Below are positions 22,827-35,687 of a stretch of 64,000 nt of DNA, piece by piece (positions within the stretch are counted from its first letter, which is position 1; each line of letters begins with the position of its first letter). A program made the translations under genes and the position numbers. The DNA is from Pleurostoma richardsiae. Lineage: Eukaryota > Ascomycota > Sordariomycetes > Calosphaeriales > Pleurostomataceae. The notes below the pieces were generated by a model. That model saw only the letters and a list, made by a program, of their open reading frames with translations. It did not search any database and had not been told where the DNA came from. Where the stretch lies: positions 682,001-746,000 of the forward strand of contig JANBVO010000003.1 in NCBI GenBank assembly GCA_030052745.1, in the 5' to 3' direction.

Positions 22827-24869
22827 ATGGCTTCTGTGGACAGCATCCTCCAGGGCGTCAACGTCCTGGGCTCCGTCAAGGAGGAGCACAAGAAGATCCT
22901 GACCCCGGAGGCTCTGGCCTTCCTGGCCCTGCTGCACCGGTCTTTCAATGCCACGCGCAAGACGCTTCTGGAGCGGCGAAAGATCCGCCAGGCCGAGCTG
23001 GACAAGGGCAACCTGCCCGACTTCCTGCCGGAGACCAAGCACATCCGCGAGAACCCGACGTGGAAGGGCGCACCGCCCGCGCCGGGACTGGTGGACCGCC
23101 GGGTTGAGATTACCGGCCCTACCGACCGGAAGATGGTCGTGAACGCTCTGAACTCGAACGTGTGGACTTACATGGCGGATTTCGAGGGTGCGTATGGATT
23201 GCAACATCCACGCTGAAGACAGCGATGGAGATCCCTTCGAAGAGACCGCACAGCAGCTAACATCCACCCACAGACTCCAGCGCCCCGACATGGGACAACA
23301 TGATTAACGGCCAGGTGAACCTGTACGACGCGGTGCGGCGGCAGGTGGACTTCAAGCAGGGGCCAAAGGAGTACAAGCTCCGGACGGACCGGACCCTGCC
23401 TACGCTGATCGTGCGTCCCCGCGGCTGGCACCTCGAGGAGAAGCACGTCACCGTGGACGGCGAGCCCGTGAGCGGATCCCTGTTCGACTTCGGCCTGTAC
23501 TTCTTCCACAACGCCCATGAGACGGTGAAGCGTGGCTTCGGCCCCTACTTCTACCTGCCCAAGATGGAGAGCCACCTCGAGGCGCGGCTGTGGAACGACG
23601 CGTTCAACCTGGCCCAGGACTACGTCGGCCTGCCGCGCGGCACCATCCGGGGTACCGTGCTCATCGAGACGATCCTGGCCGCCTTCGAGATGGACGAGAT
23701 CATCTACGAGCTGCGCGACCACAGCTCCGGACTCAACTGCGGTCGGTGGGACTACATCTTCAGCGTCATCAAGAAGTTCCGCCAGAACTCGAACTTCGTG
23801 CTGCCTGACCGCAGCGCCGTGACCATGACGGTGCCGTTTATGGATGCTTATGTGCGTTTACTTGACCCCTTTTTCTCACGGACTCTGGCCGGAGAGTAAA
23901 TACAGAGGGGCTGACCAAACTGTGACAATAGGTCAAGCTGCTCATCCAGACATGCCACAAGCGTGGCGTCCACGCCATGGGCGGTATGGCTGCCCAGATC
24001 CCCATCAAGGATGACAAGGCAGCCAACGACAAGGCCATGGAGGGCGTCCGAGCTGACAAGCTGCGCGAGGCGAAGGCGGGCCATGACGGGTGAGTCGAAT
24101 CATTTCAATACTATTGTGCACAGCCAACTGACATATCTCGAACTTAAGCACGTGGGTTGCGCATCCTGCGCTGGCGGCCATTGCCTCCGAGGTCTTCAAC
24201 AAGCACATGCCGACGCCGAACCAGCTCTTCATCCGCCGGGAGGACGTCAGGATCGGACAGAACGACCTGCTCAACATGAACGTGCCCGGCCAGATCACCG
24301 AGGAGGGCATCCGCAAGAACCTCAACATTGGCCTGGGCTACATGGAGGCCTGGGTCCGGGGCATCGGCTGCGTGCCTATCAACTACCTCATGTGAGTTAC
24401 ATAGCCTCCATCTCTCTTTCTCTGGGCGAGCATTTCCCTATCAACCTGCTACGGTCTCGCGGAAGAAGATGCAGTTGACTGACACGCTGGACAAACAGGG
24501 AGGACGCCGCGACGGCCGAGGTGTCGCGCAGCCAGCTGTGGCAGTGGGCGCGGCACGGCGTGACGACGGCCGAGGGCAAGAAGGTCGACAAGGCGTACGC
24601 GCTCAAGCTGCTCAAGGAGCAGGCCGAGCAGCTCGCCGCCAAGGCGCCCAAGGGCAACAAGTTCCACCTCGCGGCGCAGTACTTTGCGGGCCAGATCACC
24701 GGCGAGGACTACGCGGACTTCCTGACTTCGTGAGTAGAACCCCATTCACGCTCTCCGTCCTTCCTGCTCGGGGGTTTTATGTGTGGTTGCTGACAGTAGA
24801 TTCTCTTGCAGGCTGCTGTACGACGAGATCACGGCCGTGGGCAGCGCTCGTCCCGCCTCGAAGCTGTGA
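22827..24869 (+). CDS. acu-9: Malate synthase, glyoxysomal/peroxisomal (542 aa)
   Basis: Six exons (22827-23187, 23274-23851, 23932-24089, 24149-24391, 24499-24729, 24812-24869) join to 542 residues, the length I recall for Neurospora ACU-9. The enzyme condenses glyoxylate with acetyl-CoA to malate in the glyoxylate cycle, needed for growth on acetate, fatty acids and other C2 sources. The family signature is present as [16 protein letters not shown] (around residue 280), preceded by [18 protein letters not shown]. The N-terminal TIM-barrel entry ([10 protein letters not shown]) and the C-terminal segment [16 protein letters not shown] are also present. The final tripeptide SKL is a type 1 peroxisomal targeting signal. 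All introns are GT-AG (59-107 nt). CreA-like hexamers upstream fit glucose repression. Identity is essentially certain; the symbol follows Neurospora usage. Confidence 0.97.
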
Positions 24870-25963
24870 GAGAGACTGGGGGTGTCTTCAGGATAGAGGG
24901 TTGTGCTTCGGCTTTGCAGTAACTATTTTGAACGGCAACTTGCGGGTTTCTGATCTCTTGGGATTATTGAGTCTACGTTGGACAGATGAGCATCAGTGGA
25001 AAATTGTATGATATTCCTCTACCGCTACAACAGCTATCGATGTGAAAGGGGTGACTGTGACTGATGAATGGAGAGAAACTGCTCGTTAGCATCGCTGTGG
25101 TGTCATTGTTGATGTGATGCCACTAAGGAAAGGTCCCGGACTACATGAGCGAGCTCCAATGCTGGAGCGTCCATCTTCTCTGACAGTGAGCCGAGGAGAC
25201 TATCGAGCGCCTCGGCGGACGGACTCGCAGAGCGAGCGGCCATGGGAAGACCTACCCTTGCGGATGGAAGCGAGAGCTCTTCGTGTATGTCCGGACTCCC
25301 AGGCAACAAACCCTCTCGGTCCCGTCGGTCCCGATCGCACACAGCTAGAGATTGGATCTCCGTCTCATTCTTTCCTTACTTTGTTTTCCTACGGGCGTCA
25401 GGAGGGACAACGGTATCGCACGACTCTCGCGGCCGTAGGGGTCCCCCATGCCTAGCAACCCCAGCCGTCCCTAGACAGGACCGGTGAGCAGCACAGGGAC
25501 GGACTATGGCATATCAAGACAAAGCTAGCTCTGCATGCCGGACTTACGATACCGCTTCCGTACATCGGTGTAAGTTGGCAAGACCCAAATAGTCCTCTCT
25601 CTCTCTCACGCCTAGGGCGCGTTGCAGGTGACACATTGCGGACCGGGTTCCGGGCTCCCTTCCTCGTCCCGGGGTGAGACGAGACGAACCCTCTCGCCAT
25701 CTAGACTCACGATAATCTCCACATCAGGTCTATCAAACCATCTATGTCCGTGCGTGGAACTTGGCTGTGTCTCTCTCCACGTCGGGGGTAGTGACCCGAG
25801 CGCAGGAGACGAGGCGATGCCTCAGGCGCGAACGACCCATGAGACATCGTGGCGTCTTCTCATATTCGGGGGTCTTCTGCAATGCCCTGTCTCGGCTTTT
25901 TTTTCTCTTACTTTCAGGGGTCTCAAGCCCAGGGAACGGCTGACAGGTCACGGCAGGCAATGG

Positions 25964-25992
25964 TGGCTGTTGCCATGGCTGTTGCCATGGCT
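25964..25992. repeat. 12-bp tandem repeat, about 2.4 copies
   Basis: The unit TGGCTGTTGCCA is repeated head to tail. Confidence 0.8.
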
Positions 25993-26779
25993 GGACGGGA
26001 GAGATGATGGCGCGGAGACCCCTTGCTCCCGGGGCTTTCGTGGCTTCATTATGGCTTGTTCATGGCTGGCGGGTATACGCCATGGTATTCCGTGTCCTCA
26101 CTGCCGGAGACCCTTTTCTTGGGGCTTTTCTTGCAAAGGCGGCGCGAGGCTATTATCGCGAGCTGTCATCTGAGAGACAAACTGTGGAGCACGGGTTCAC
26201 AAGTGAAGAACACTAAAGGAAAGCTGAGAGTTTCTGTGGGACGTCGGGGCATTTTTCAGGTCGTCAGCCGTAAAAAAGGGGGCCAAGATGATGGCGGCGA
26301 TGAGACAAAACTGTCTCAGTTCCCGTGGTTGCTGAGAGCATCTCGTCCCGACCTTAATTTTCTTTCCTTGCCCTCTTCGCATGTCCCATCGTCAGCCACG
26401 ACGATCTCATCCGGAACCTTTCAAGCCGCATGTCTCGCGGGGACGTCTTGCCGGTACGTTTTGGGCAAGCTTAGGAGGGAGCGGAATGGATTCAATGAAC
26501 TCTGTGAGACTCGGCGCCATCAACGCAGAGAGGAACAACAAGCTGCCAAGATATGTCCGAGACAGGGGGTGTTGCCCAGATCTCCGTATCTGATCCGCGA
26601 GAATGCCATCTTGAGGGAGTCTCCTTCTCGACATTTCTGTCTTGCGGAAGAGGAAGGGATAGGCATACCGCCCTAGATCTGCAAGATGAAGTCTCGAAAA
26701 TAGGCTTTGTCTGTCTTGCTCAGGACAAAAGTGGTGTGATTCATACTCGCCCGATGGGGGGCACGGATGATGGATCGGC

Positions 26780-26802
26780 CTCAGCCGCGATCAGCGGCTG
26801 AG
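26780..26802. repeat. Perfect inverted repeat (9-bp stem, 5-nt loop)
   Basis: CTCAGCCGC is followed by GATCA and then GCGGCTGAG. There is no T run behind it and no nearby gene, so its role is unknown. Confidence 0.85.
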
Positions 26803-29800
26803 AGCAAGGCCAACATCTGTGCCCTTCCTGTCCCTTGCGTACCGCTCAGGTCTCCTCCTGCGGGCGGCCCAGAGAGTACTCGATTACTGCTGGAATCTGG
26901 AGATAGAGGCTGGAGCGGAGGTTCTGGAACTGCCCATGCCGGATATGACCTCGGTTATCGGAGAGAAATGCTGAGCGATCGCTCCCCCGGTCTCTTTCCC
27001 CCCGGGGTAGGTGGCTGCTCTGGCCGCAGAGGTTGGGAAGGATGCCGGGTGCGCGCCCCTCCCTGACGGCCTACAACTATCACGAGTGCTTGTGCCGCAG
27101 GGACCAGACGTCGGTGCATTTCAGCACCGAGATGGAAAGTGTAATTCTCCACGTAAGTGGCACGGAGGACGATGACATAAGGCGCGGCGAGCGAGTGAGT
27201 GCAAAACCGAGAGCGTCGGCAGTTGCTGAGGCGCGTTGTGGCGTCCGCGGCCGATCGACGGTGCGTCAGATGCGGCGCCGTCTGGCTCGGGCTGGGCTGG
27301 GGCCCAGGCGGCCGGGCAGGTACAGTACCCGGTGGTCGAGGAGATGGATGGGCGGCGCCCTCCAGGGCCCTCCTGATCTCCTCCTCTCGGGGGATCCACT
27401 TTGTGGACGGTCCGTCTTCTTGGGGCCTCTTTGAGTTTCACGCTCAGCTCAGTCACGGGATTTGGATTGTCGTACGATGTTGGCGGTAGGGGTTCGAGCT
27501 AAGGTTGAGGCGGCTCAAGTTAAGTCAAGATGGATGGATGCTGGGAATGGAAAGCTGAGCGACGGTGACGAGCGACGGCGATCTCGGCGGAGGTACCTCT
27601 GTCAGTACGAAGGGAGTACTGTACTTGTACTTATCCAAGATACTCCGTACTCCGTACCTCCTTATCAGTGCAGCCGGTGCACGGTGCACGGGTGCGCTCT
27701 CGATCAAGAAGGGGAAGGCACGACGACGCAGCGGACATCTTACTCTCTACTGTGTACCACGATCCTACTGTGTACTATGGTAAGGCAGGGTTCCTTCTTG
27801 TCTCATGGGTTGCCTCTTTGGGCGGGGCGTGACCCTGAGAGGGGGAAGGGGCGTCTGCCTAACCCCAAGACGGAAGTACGGCATACACTGTACTGTACGG
27901 GGCTGGTACTCTACTTCCCAACAACAACTACAACGACAGCCAACGGCAACTTCCAGCTGGTGCCGTCAATGAATGAATGAATGAGTTATCAACACTATTC
28001 TTTGGTTTCGTGCACGGCTTTTTAGTCCCATCCAGCCCATCTTCAGTTCTCCACAGCTACACCGAGCCAGACCGTTCGGACGGGCTCCATCATCCATGAT
28101 CCATCCTCGCCACAGCAGCGAGCCGGTGACCGAGGCGCTTCCCCACCCCTTTCGGGCGTTCAGGGGCGAACCCGCCTCACAGCCCAGACAGAATCGGGAA
28201 GCCTACCGAAAGCCATCTATCTCATATGGCACCCGGCACTTCACAACTCGGCAGTCCGTGGCTGCATGCGGCGACGAGCGCCCCAGGTCCAATGAGATCC
28301 AAGACGTTGCACATCTGCCTTTGTAAGGTCAAGCACCACTTCGACAGCCTCATCGCCTTGGCTCAGTCTCGATGACCTCAGGACGCGCAATCTCCAGTTA
28401 TCTCGAGACCGCCGACCAGTGTGACTGGGCTGAATGGGAAAACCGCGCTACAGAATCTCCGAAAGCTTGCAGGAATTATTGGTGCTATCTGTCCGCTTTC
28501 GATCGCTGGCCTGGCAAGTTCCAGCCTATCATGATACCTGCCCAAGGCCAGCGATATCTTGCGAGCTATCGTTAGGGCGACGCCAGGGGCGTCTTCACCC
28601 GGTCAAGCAATCTATCAGGTCCCCCAAGAGGCACCTCCAGAATAACTGGCGGGCCATTGTCCCTCAGGTGGATGGCATCGTTTCTTCATGGAATGCTGTG
28701 TCCTTCACCGGTGCAAGCCAGGGTTGTTTCCACGGTGTCTGTACATGTGACAACACTCTCACTCTTCGTCATCAGCCGGTCGGACCATGAAGGCGTACTA
28801 GGAGCTGATGTCTAGAACGCTTGACTGTGATTGTCACTCGCCGCGCACCGGCGGCACGCGTGTGCGTCTCGTCTAAAATGGCGCAAGCCCAACCTATCCG
28901 TCGCCGCACGCGCTAGGGGGAGGCTAATGGGCTGCCACGAGGAGAGGACACGGTCCCTGGGTGCCATCGCCGCTTTACTGGTTATGGTACTGATTGCTGG
29001 AGGTGAGGGATGACCGGACCCTGTTGCACCTGCATCCTGAATTCGGGCTGGGTCGCGTTGCATCTTCATTTTCCAGAATGGTTCTACACATTCCACTAGC
29101 CTGTCTCCAGCCTTCCCCGACAGGCAATGCTCATTTCAAGCCCGGATTTATTGACCAGAAGCGACGACGCCGAGGTCCCGGAGACGTCTTCGGAATGCGA
29201 GCTCGATCACAGTCCTCTGCGGGTACCGGCAACTTCAAGAGGAGCAGTAGGCGAACTATTCCTCCATGCCTGTTTCCGGGGGGGGCGTAGGCTCACCTGC
29301 ACCCAAGCCAATGCCACCTGGCTCCGGTCGTTCTGCTTCCGCGCCGGCACTAAGCCAGACCGCGGTTACTCCTTTCCTTTACGCCGAACACTTTCGGTCC
29401 ACCGGTCTCAGCAGAAATGCAGACTAGCGCTGTCATTGGCATCAACTGATTGCTCCTGCATCTGAGCTACCCTGTGTTATCACACCGTGCTGTACTGCAT
29501 AGTACAAGTAGCGTTCAGGTTATACACTATCTGGCGGGAAGGATTCCGCGCCCCGCACGCGCGACAAGACCAGGGGTGGCTCCTCTGGGCAGACCGGTAC
29601 CCGTGATGGCCCAATCAATCTCATGTTACGGAGCAAGCACTGAGAGCGCTGCCTTTTGCACTAGAATCGTCGGTTGTTAACCTTGTTTGACGCCATGCAG
29701 CCGCCTAAGAGGTTTGGGTTTGCGCCACGGCACGTTGGACACGGGCTCTGATACAGAATACCAAGATCGCAGCTCCGTGCACCCTGGGTCGCGCATCTTG

Positions 29801-32800
29801 AAATACCTCGGGGATCTCTCATCGTCTTCTGGAAAGGTCCCCAGCGGGCAGGGGTGCCTGTAGTTACATTCACTAGGGGTCTTCGACAATACAGCACTAA
29901 CAGCCGCTTCGCCTCTTTGAGAAGCTCCTAGGATTACTGCTCGCCCTCCTCAGCATTCAGCCATAATCCGCGAAATAGACACGTCAGGACACAGCATGTA
30001 CCGCTAAGCATATTATAGGCGCGCGGTGACACGCGCTGTCTCAGATGGCAGGAGATGCCTTAGAAGCCCTATTTGCTGGGCACCGCATCTAAGAAGACTG
30101 CGTTACACGACTTCAGACCCGAGCATCAGAGTCGGGAATGTTTCTAAAATTGGTTTAAGGAGTTGTGATCACCAAGGCAAGGATAATACGGGTTTGATTT
30201 CTGCCAGGGAGTCACCCAAGACCCTCACCGACCTCCCATCCGTCCAATGCAAAGACAAAGAGCCGAGTACCTCTGCCCAGTGCGAGAGCTCTTCGAGCTC
30301 GCCAAAATTAACCGGAAGGAGACAAGTGCATTTTCTTTTCGGCCATCGGTGCTGCCGGGGTTGCGTGCTAGGCTCCAAGCTCTACAGAGCGCACTCCGCG
30401 ACTGCTTGTGATAACTCCCCGTCGAGAAGTTGCGCGAGGACGGGAGGTGATCACGCTTGAGTCACTGAGAGCCTGCTATGGTACCTGCCGGCGACTGGAG
30501 ACTTGCAACGGCAAGGATGAAGCTTTTCCGATAGGGTCAGCTTCCTAGGCCCAGTATTACCATTCAGGTCGTACGGGAGGCGCCCAACCGGGCAGAATAG
30601 TATATTGTGGCTTCGTGGGGAGATCCTTTGCCTGTGGCCTTTGGCGGTCTTGGGCTCCCAGCAGCGTGTATAACCCCTGCATTGTGGAAGCAAGCCCCAA
30701 GCACAAATTGGCTGGAATCAGTGCAGTTGACAGCCGATTCGGTAACGTCGCTACTGCGTAAGGCGGCCTGTTCAACGTCGCCCACCCTCGCTCGGCCATC
30801 TCACTCGTTAGTCCGTCCACAAAAATGCTTTCATGGTGTAACGGAACCCCAAACGCCGTCATGGTCGAGGACATCCTTCGGACATCGTGGGGGAGTACAG
30901 GATAAGCTGTTTCTGCTACGTATGTATTCGGCTTCCCCAGGCCCTTTTCCGGATAAGACCATCCGAAAGTGCAATCTCCGTCACTTAGCTGGCCCGGTGC
31001 ATGACAAACATCTTTGTCCTGGGAGGCAGCGAAGAGACGGCCTGACAGCGGGGCCATCCCTGCAGCTTTTTGGGGATGCAAGCCGTAACCACATGCTGCT
31101 TTTTCCAGATCCGTCTTCTGCCTTGGAAAGAGGCCAGTCACGACTTCTGGGGGGGGGGAAGGGTCTCGCAGCACACAAGACTCCAATTCTGCAACCAGCG
31201 TTACAACCCATCTGATCCCATGCAGCCTGCAGAAGCGCTAGTCACAGTCGCGAGCATCCGCCTGGCTAGAAAGCGGTGGGAAGGCTCGACTATCCCTGCA
31301 ATTACCTAGCTACCTCAGTGGCTCTCTTTCTCTCACTAATTCTCGGGACATCCTGCAATCAAAGCGTCTAAGCTCAGCTGAAGGAAGACTCGTAGTGCAC
31401 GAGACTCCGCAACAAGGCATGTGCATCCTGAGGGCTGCATGCTTCTCGTCCCAGGGATGACAAGAAACCAGAAGATATCCAAACGGATAGCTGATGATCC
31501 CAAAGCCCTTTTCAGGCTGGTGCCCTCGGGCCTCCAGGGCCACGTTTTATCCCGAACATCTTTGGAGACCATTGCTTTTTCCCCCCTACCATTATCTTGG
31601 CCCTCCGCTCCAATTGGGCCGGACGGACCGCATGACCGCATGTATTATGTTTACACGGGACGATGAAGAGGTTGTGCGTACTCAATGCGCGTCAGGTTTG
31701 TCCCGGTAGCATGTACTTGCCCAAGTCGGCTCACGCAGACTCGGTCTCTAACCAGAGGCAAGCCGAGGCTCCTCGCACTATCACGAACAGCAGTCCCACC
31801 AACGTAAGTGGGCAGATGATGGAGCCAAGTGGAACGCAAGCGGCGCGCAAAAGGCGTGACAGGGCTCCCCAGGCCGATGAAAGGGTTCACCCCGGGCATT
31901 GGCGGTAGATCATCCCAATTTTCAACGTATCGTGGTTTAGAGGCGGGCTTGAGGACGCCACAATTTAACAAGCTACGGCGCCTGCATCGCCATTGCCGCG
32001 AGGCTAAAAGAGCGGGTTCGTGACAGCTTCGGAGGGCGCAGGGAGTAAGATTAGCGAGTCTAAACGGGACGCATACCGAGAAGCCAACGAAATGACAGCA
32101 CGGAAGCAGAATGCAGCTCGCATGACAAACGTCAACCGGCGGCCCCTTAAACACAGAAAGACTGCGTAATAATGGCGCAGAGACAAATGTCAGGGAAGTG
32201 CACCTATTTCCGGCACAAAGGAATACGGGAATGAAGGTAATTTTTCGCTCAAGCAAAGGGCAGCATTGAGCCCCGGTTGGCGAACGCGAACCCGGTCTCA
32301 GCTGAGCTGCCGAACGGCAGAACCAGGATGGATACTACGGCACACCGAGACAGGACAGAACATGCTAGGCCGCTCCCTCCTGCGTCATCGACATTACCGA
32401 TCAGCAGACAGCGAGAGCGGACGGGATTGACGGTCCGCCCAAAGAAACAGAGACGCGGACCTGTGCTCACGATTAGTCTCCTCGAGCCTGGATTGCCGTT
32501 GACTCGTCTGGGCACGGCGTGGTCGCCGACGAGGCAAGCAGCAAACGATCGTGCTTTGTGTGGGCTCTTTATCCAGCTGTCGGAACGGCTGGCGCTGCTA
32601 AGCCAAATCGAGTACAAATCTCTGATCCTGGCAACCGGGGAGGCCCGCCAAGAATCAATAGCCAGACGGAGAGAGGCCAGGGCTGGGGACAGGGATCCTC
32701 TCACCCATGCTGCTCTCGTTTCTCTGTGCCGCTAGCGTGTGCGGGCTGTCAACTGCTTGCGTACCAGCACCTGCAAGCCCCCCTACGACCGGCAGAACCG

Positions 32801-35687
32801 TATTATCAGCCATCACCAGACGGACCCATGGGCGATGGACGAGTGATAACTTAGCACGCTTCTGTGCCTGCAGATGGCACAGCACCTGGCTGTAATCTTG
32901 GGTCAAGGTTCACTCACAGCATGCCGACCGATCCAGGCCCCAACAGCAAAAGCCTCGCAAGCATTGCTCTCCCTCCAAATTGCCCGTCTTCCGTGCCGCG
33001 CACCCGTTGATCAAGATGATTGACACCGAATGAGGCCGCAGCGCCCATTCCCTAGCTGTCCTAAGACTTCTAAACCTGTATCAAGTGGCCGAAGAATGGG
33101 AGTCATCAAGAGGAAACATTCACGGCTAGCAAAGGTGCCAGGGCCAACCGCTCGAGCGAGAAGCTGCCAATGGACGTTATCCTCTGCGTATCAGGCCCCT
33201 AGGGTTCTGTCGTATCATCCATCCATCCCAGCAAGGTACCCTCTAACCACTCAGCTTCGGAGACAATCGATCTCCATACAGTCAGCTGTGCTGCCATCTA
33301 TCCCCAATTATCGCTGCCGTCAGCTATGATACGTGGGATATAGCGTATCGTGTCTTGCCTGGACCAAATTGACAGCTTAGGATCTAATGCACTCTCCTAC
33401 CCGTGTGTTTACCGTGCCCTTTTTTTTCGCCTGAGGGACTGCGTACCGTCACAAAGGCATCGGGGGCCAAACCCCAGAGGGCCAGTTGAGAGCCGTTAAT
33501 GGCATCCCAGTTAATAAGCGCCCCTCCCAACAGCTATCCCGGAAACTTGGTGCATGGGAGAGGCCCCGGCAAGGAGGGCCAGGGTTCTAGCCTCTCCGAT
33601 AGCCTGTCTCCCATCGTGTCTCTCGCTTTGAGGTGCGCCTCCATTCCTCGCACTAAGCGGGCCAGGCGGAGCTAAACCGCAACTGACAAGACACTGCACG
33701 CTTGTCCGGGAATCATGTTCGCCGTCCAGCAGAAATGTGCACCTGCCGTTGTCTTCACGTCACGGCTTGTTCCCTGTCTAGGAGCTCTGGCCAGATCGTG
33801 CTTAGTAGCTTGTCGGAGGTCGGAGGCCAGTCGGGGCTAGCTAAGCTTGTCGAGCTGTGATGCCTGCTACCCCTTCTTATTCCTCCGCCTTCTCCTCCTC
33901 CGATTCCAGCTCCTGAATCAGCCCCCAGCATCCTCTTCCACCTGTACCGAAACGCTACAGGAAGCTACAGCAGGCTAGCCAACCCAGTCTTCTTCTGTCA
34001 AGAGACTGGAGGACGTGCTGCTCTCCTGTCTCTGACCAAAACGCTAGCTCTTCTCTATCAGAAGCTCGAAAGCGGCGTGTGAGTGTGTGAGCGTGTGCCG
34101 GCTAGGACCCCAGCTTAGCCCGGCGCCTCCCACCCACCACCCACCCCTAACGCCTCCAAGACGCAAGACCCCAGTACCCAACACGCCACTCCCACCGTCT
34201 AGGTACAGCCTTCCTTGGGAAAGAGGACGCCAGACACATTTCCCGCACCTACCTACATACATGTACATGGTTCGGTTCGCCCAGATCTGAGAGAGGAGCG
34301 AATAGCAGGCCGTCAAGAGGATGCCACCGCCCAACCAGGAGCTCTCTTATGCCTGTCGCCGCTTAGCCCAGTAAGCCAGCCCGGACGCCTCTTCGTGCGT
34401 TGTATATGTACAGTTCGGGGGAGAGTACGTCGACAGAAACAGCTATTCCAACTTCACATCTCCCGCGGTCCAGCCAGCTCTGCCAAATCGCTCCTACAGC
34501 ACTGAATCGACGATCTAGCATCAGGAAGAGCGGAGTTTCCCGGTAGCAGAACCGGGATTTTCTTTGATTGCCACTGATCCTTGGAACTGTCTGCGGCACA
34601 TACAGCTCAGACTAGAGAGGCAAACATTGTGGGAGCGAGACTTCTTCCGTCTTATGTTCCCAGAGCGAAAGGGGGGGTTGCCAAAAGGCCTGGGTGGTGG
34701 GTTGTCTCCTCAGCACGCGCGCTCGCGCAGCTCCTCTCACCACAGCCCTGGGTCGTGACCTGGCTTGCCCTTCTCTTCCAGCCCTCGCAGCACTCACAGC
34801 AATCCGCCTGGACTAGTCTCTGGCCTGAGGCTTGACCCGAAATCGAAAACATACCGTCTGAGCACAGCAAAACGCCCAGGCGAACCAGACTACAAGCCTA
34901 CCAGTCCTAGAACGAGTTAGTAGTGAGCAGCTCCTCTCCCATCATCCCTGTACCTCCAAGCCATCTGCAGGGCAAGCCGCAAGAATTCCCCAAACCGCCA
35001 ATATCGGGGAAGCCACATATAATTCGACAGACGCCTCGTCCAGCCATCGAGGGGATCGACGCTCCACAGAGCGTCCAGACTGCCACCACTCAAACCCAAC
35101 CAGGATAACCATAAACCTTAAAGTCTCCCAAGGTGCCTGCCCAGGTTCCTTGTCACCTCCATCTGTCCCCGATATACATCCCCGTACCCATCTCTCCCCG
35201 TTGGGGGGCTTTCGATCCGTCCACTGTGCTGTGGTCTCGTGGTTGTCTGAAGCGTGTGCTCTCCGCCACGAAGGTTAGGTCTAATCGACAGGCCCATCAG
35301 CATCGCCCTAACCTGCGAGCTCAACTAGTCGTCCAGAGATACTTCATTACAAGCCGATCCCCCATCGTTCTTGAGGCAACGCTCAGTAGGCAACAACGAC
35401 CGTGCCTATAAGCTGTGCATTACCTCTAGGTCCGGAAACCATCATCGCGGAAACAGGCCGTTAACTTCGTCAGACTAAGGGAAGCCGCGACTGCCTTGAC
35501 GCCATCAAAGTCTGTCTTTCCAAACTCACGTGCGGATAGGGTTTCGCTCCCTACCCTTCCGGCACCGTATTCGAGGACATCCAGCCAACGACAGCTCCAT
35601 TATTGCCAATACGGGCTACCAGGAACCAGGAACCAGGAAATCGACGGCGACTAGTAACGGCCAGCCGGGCAACGGAGAAGAAGCGAT

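Larger units (their letters stand above)
24870..35687. other. 10.8-kb gene desert
   Basis: No frame in this stretch shows coding bias, a domain motif or splice-joined continuity. The longest frames (26023-26676, 30557-31186, 31651-32256) overlap others on the opposite strand and have no third-position preference. Structured DNA seen: a 12-bp tandem unit at 25964-25992, a 9-bp-stem hairpin at 26780-26802, a 12-bp palindrome at 26973-26984, a GTAC-rich tract at 27603-27910 and a short GAAT repeat at 27969-27985. The last 1.5 kb is probably promoter or 5' UTR of the C2H2 gene. No terminal repeats or transposase-like frames were recognised. Confidence 0.5.

Noticed and set aside
26023-26676. 217-codon plus-strand frame in the desert
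   Set aside because: Codon third positions show no preference and the translation has no recognisable motif.
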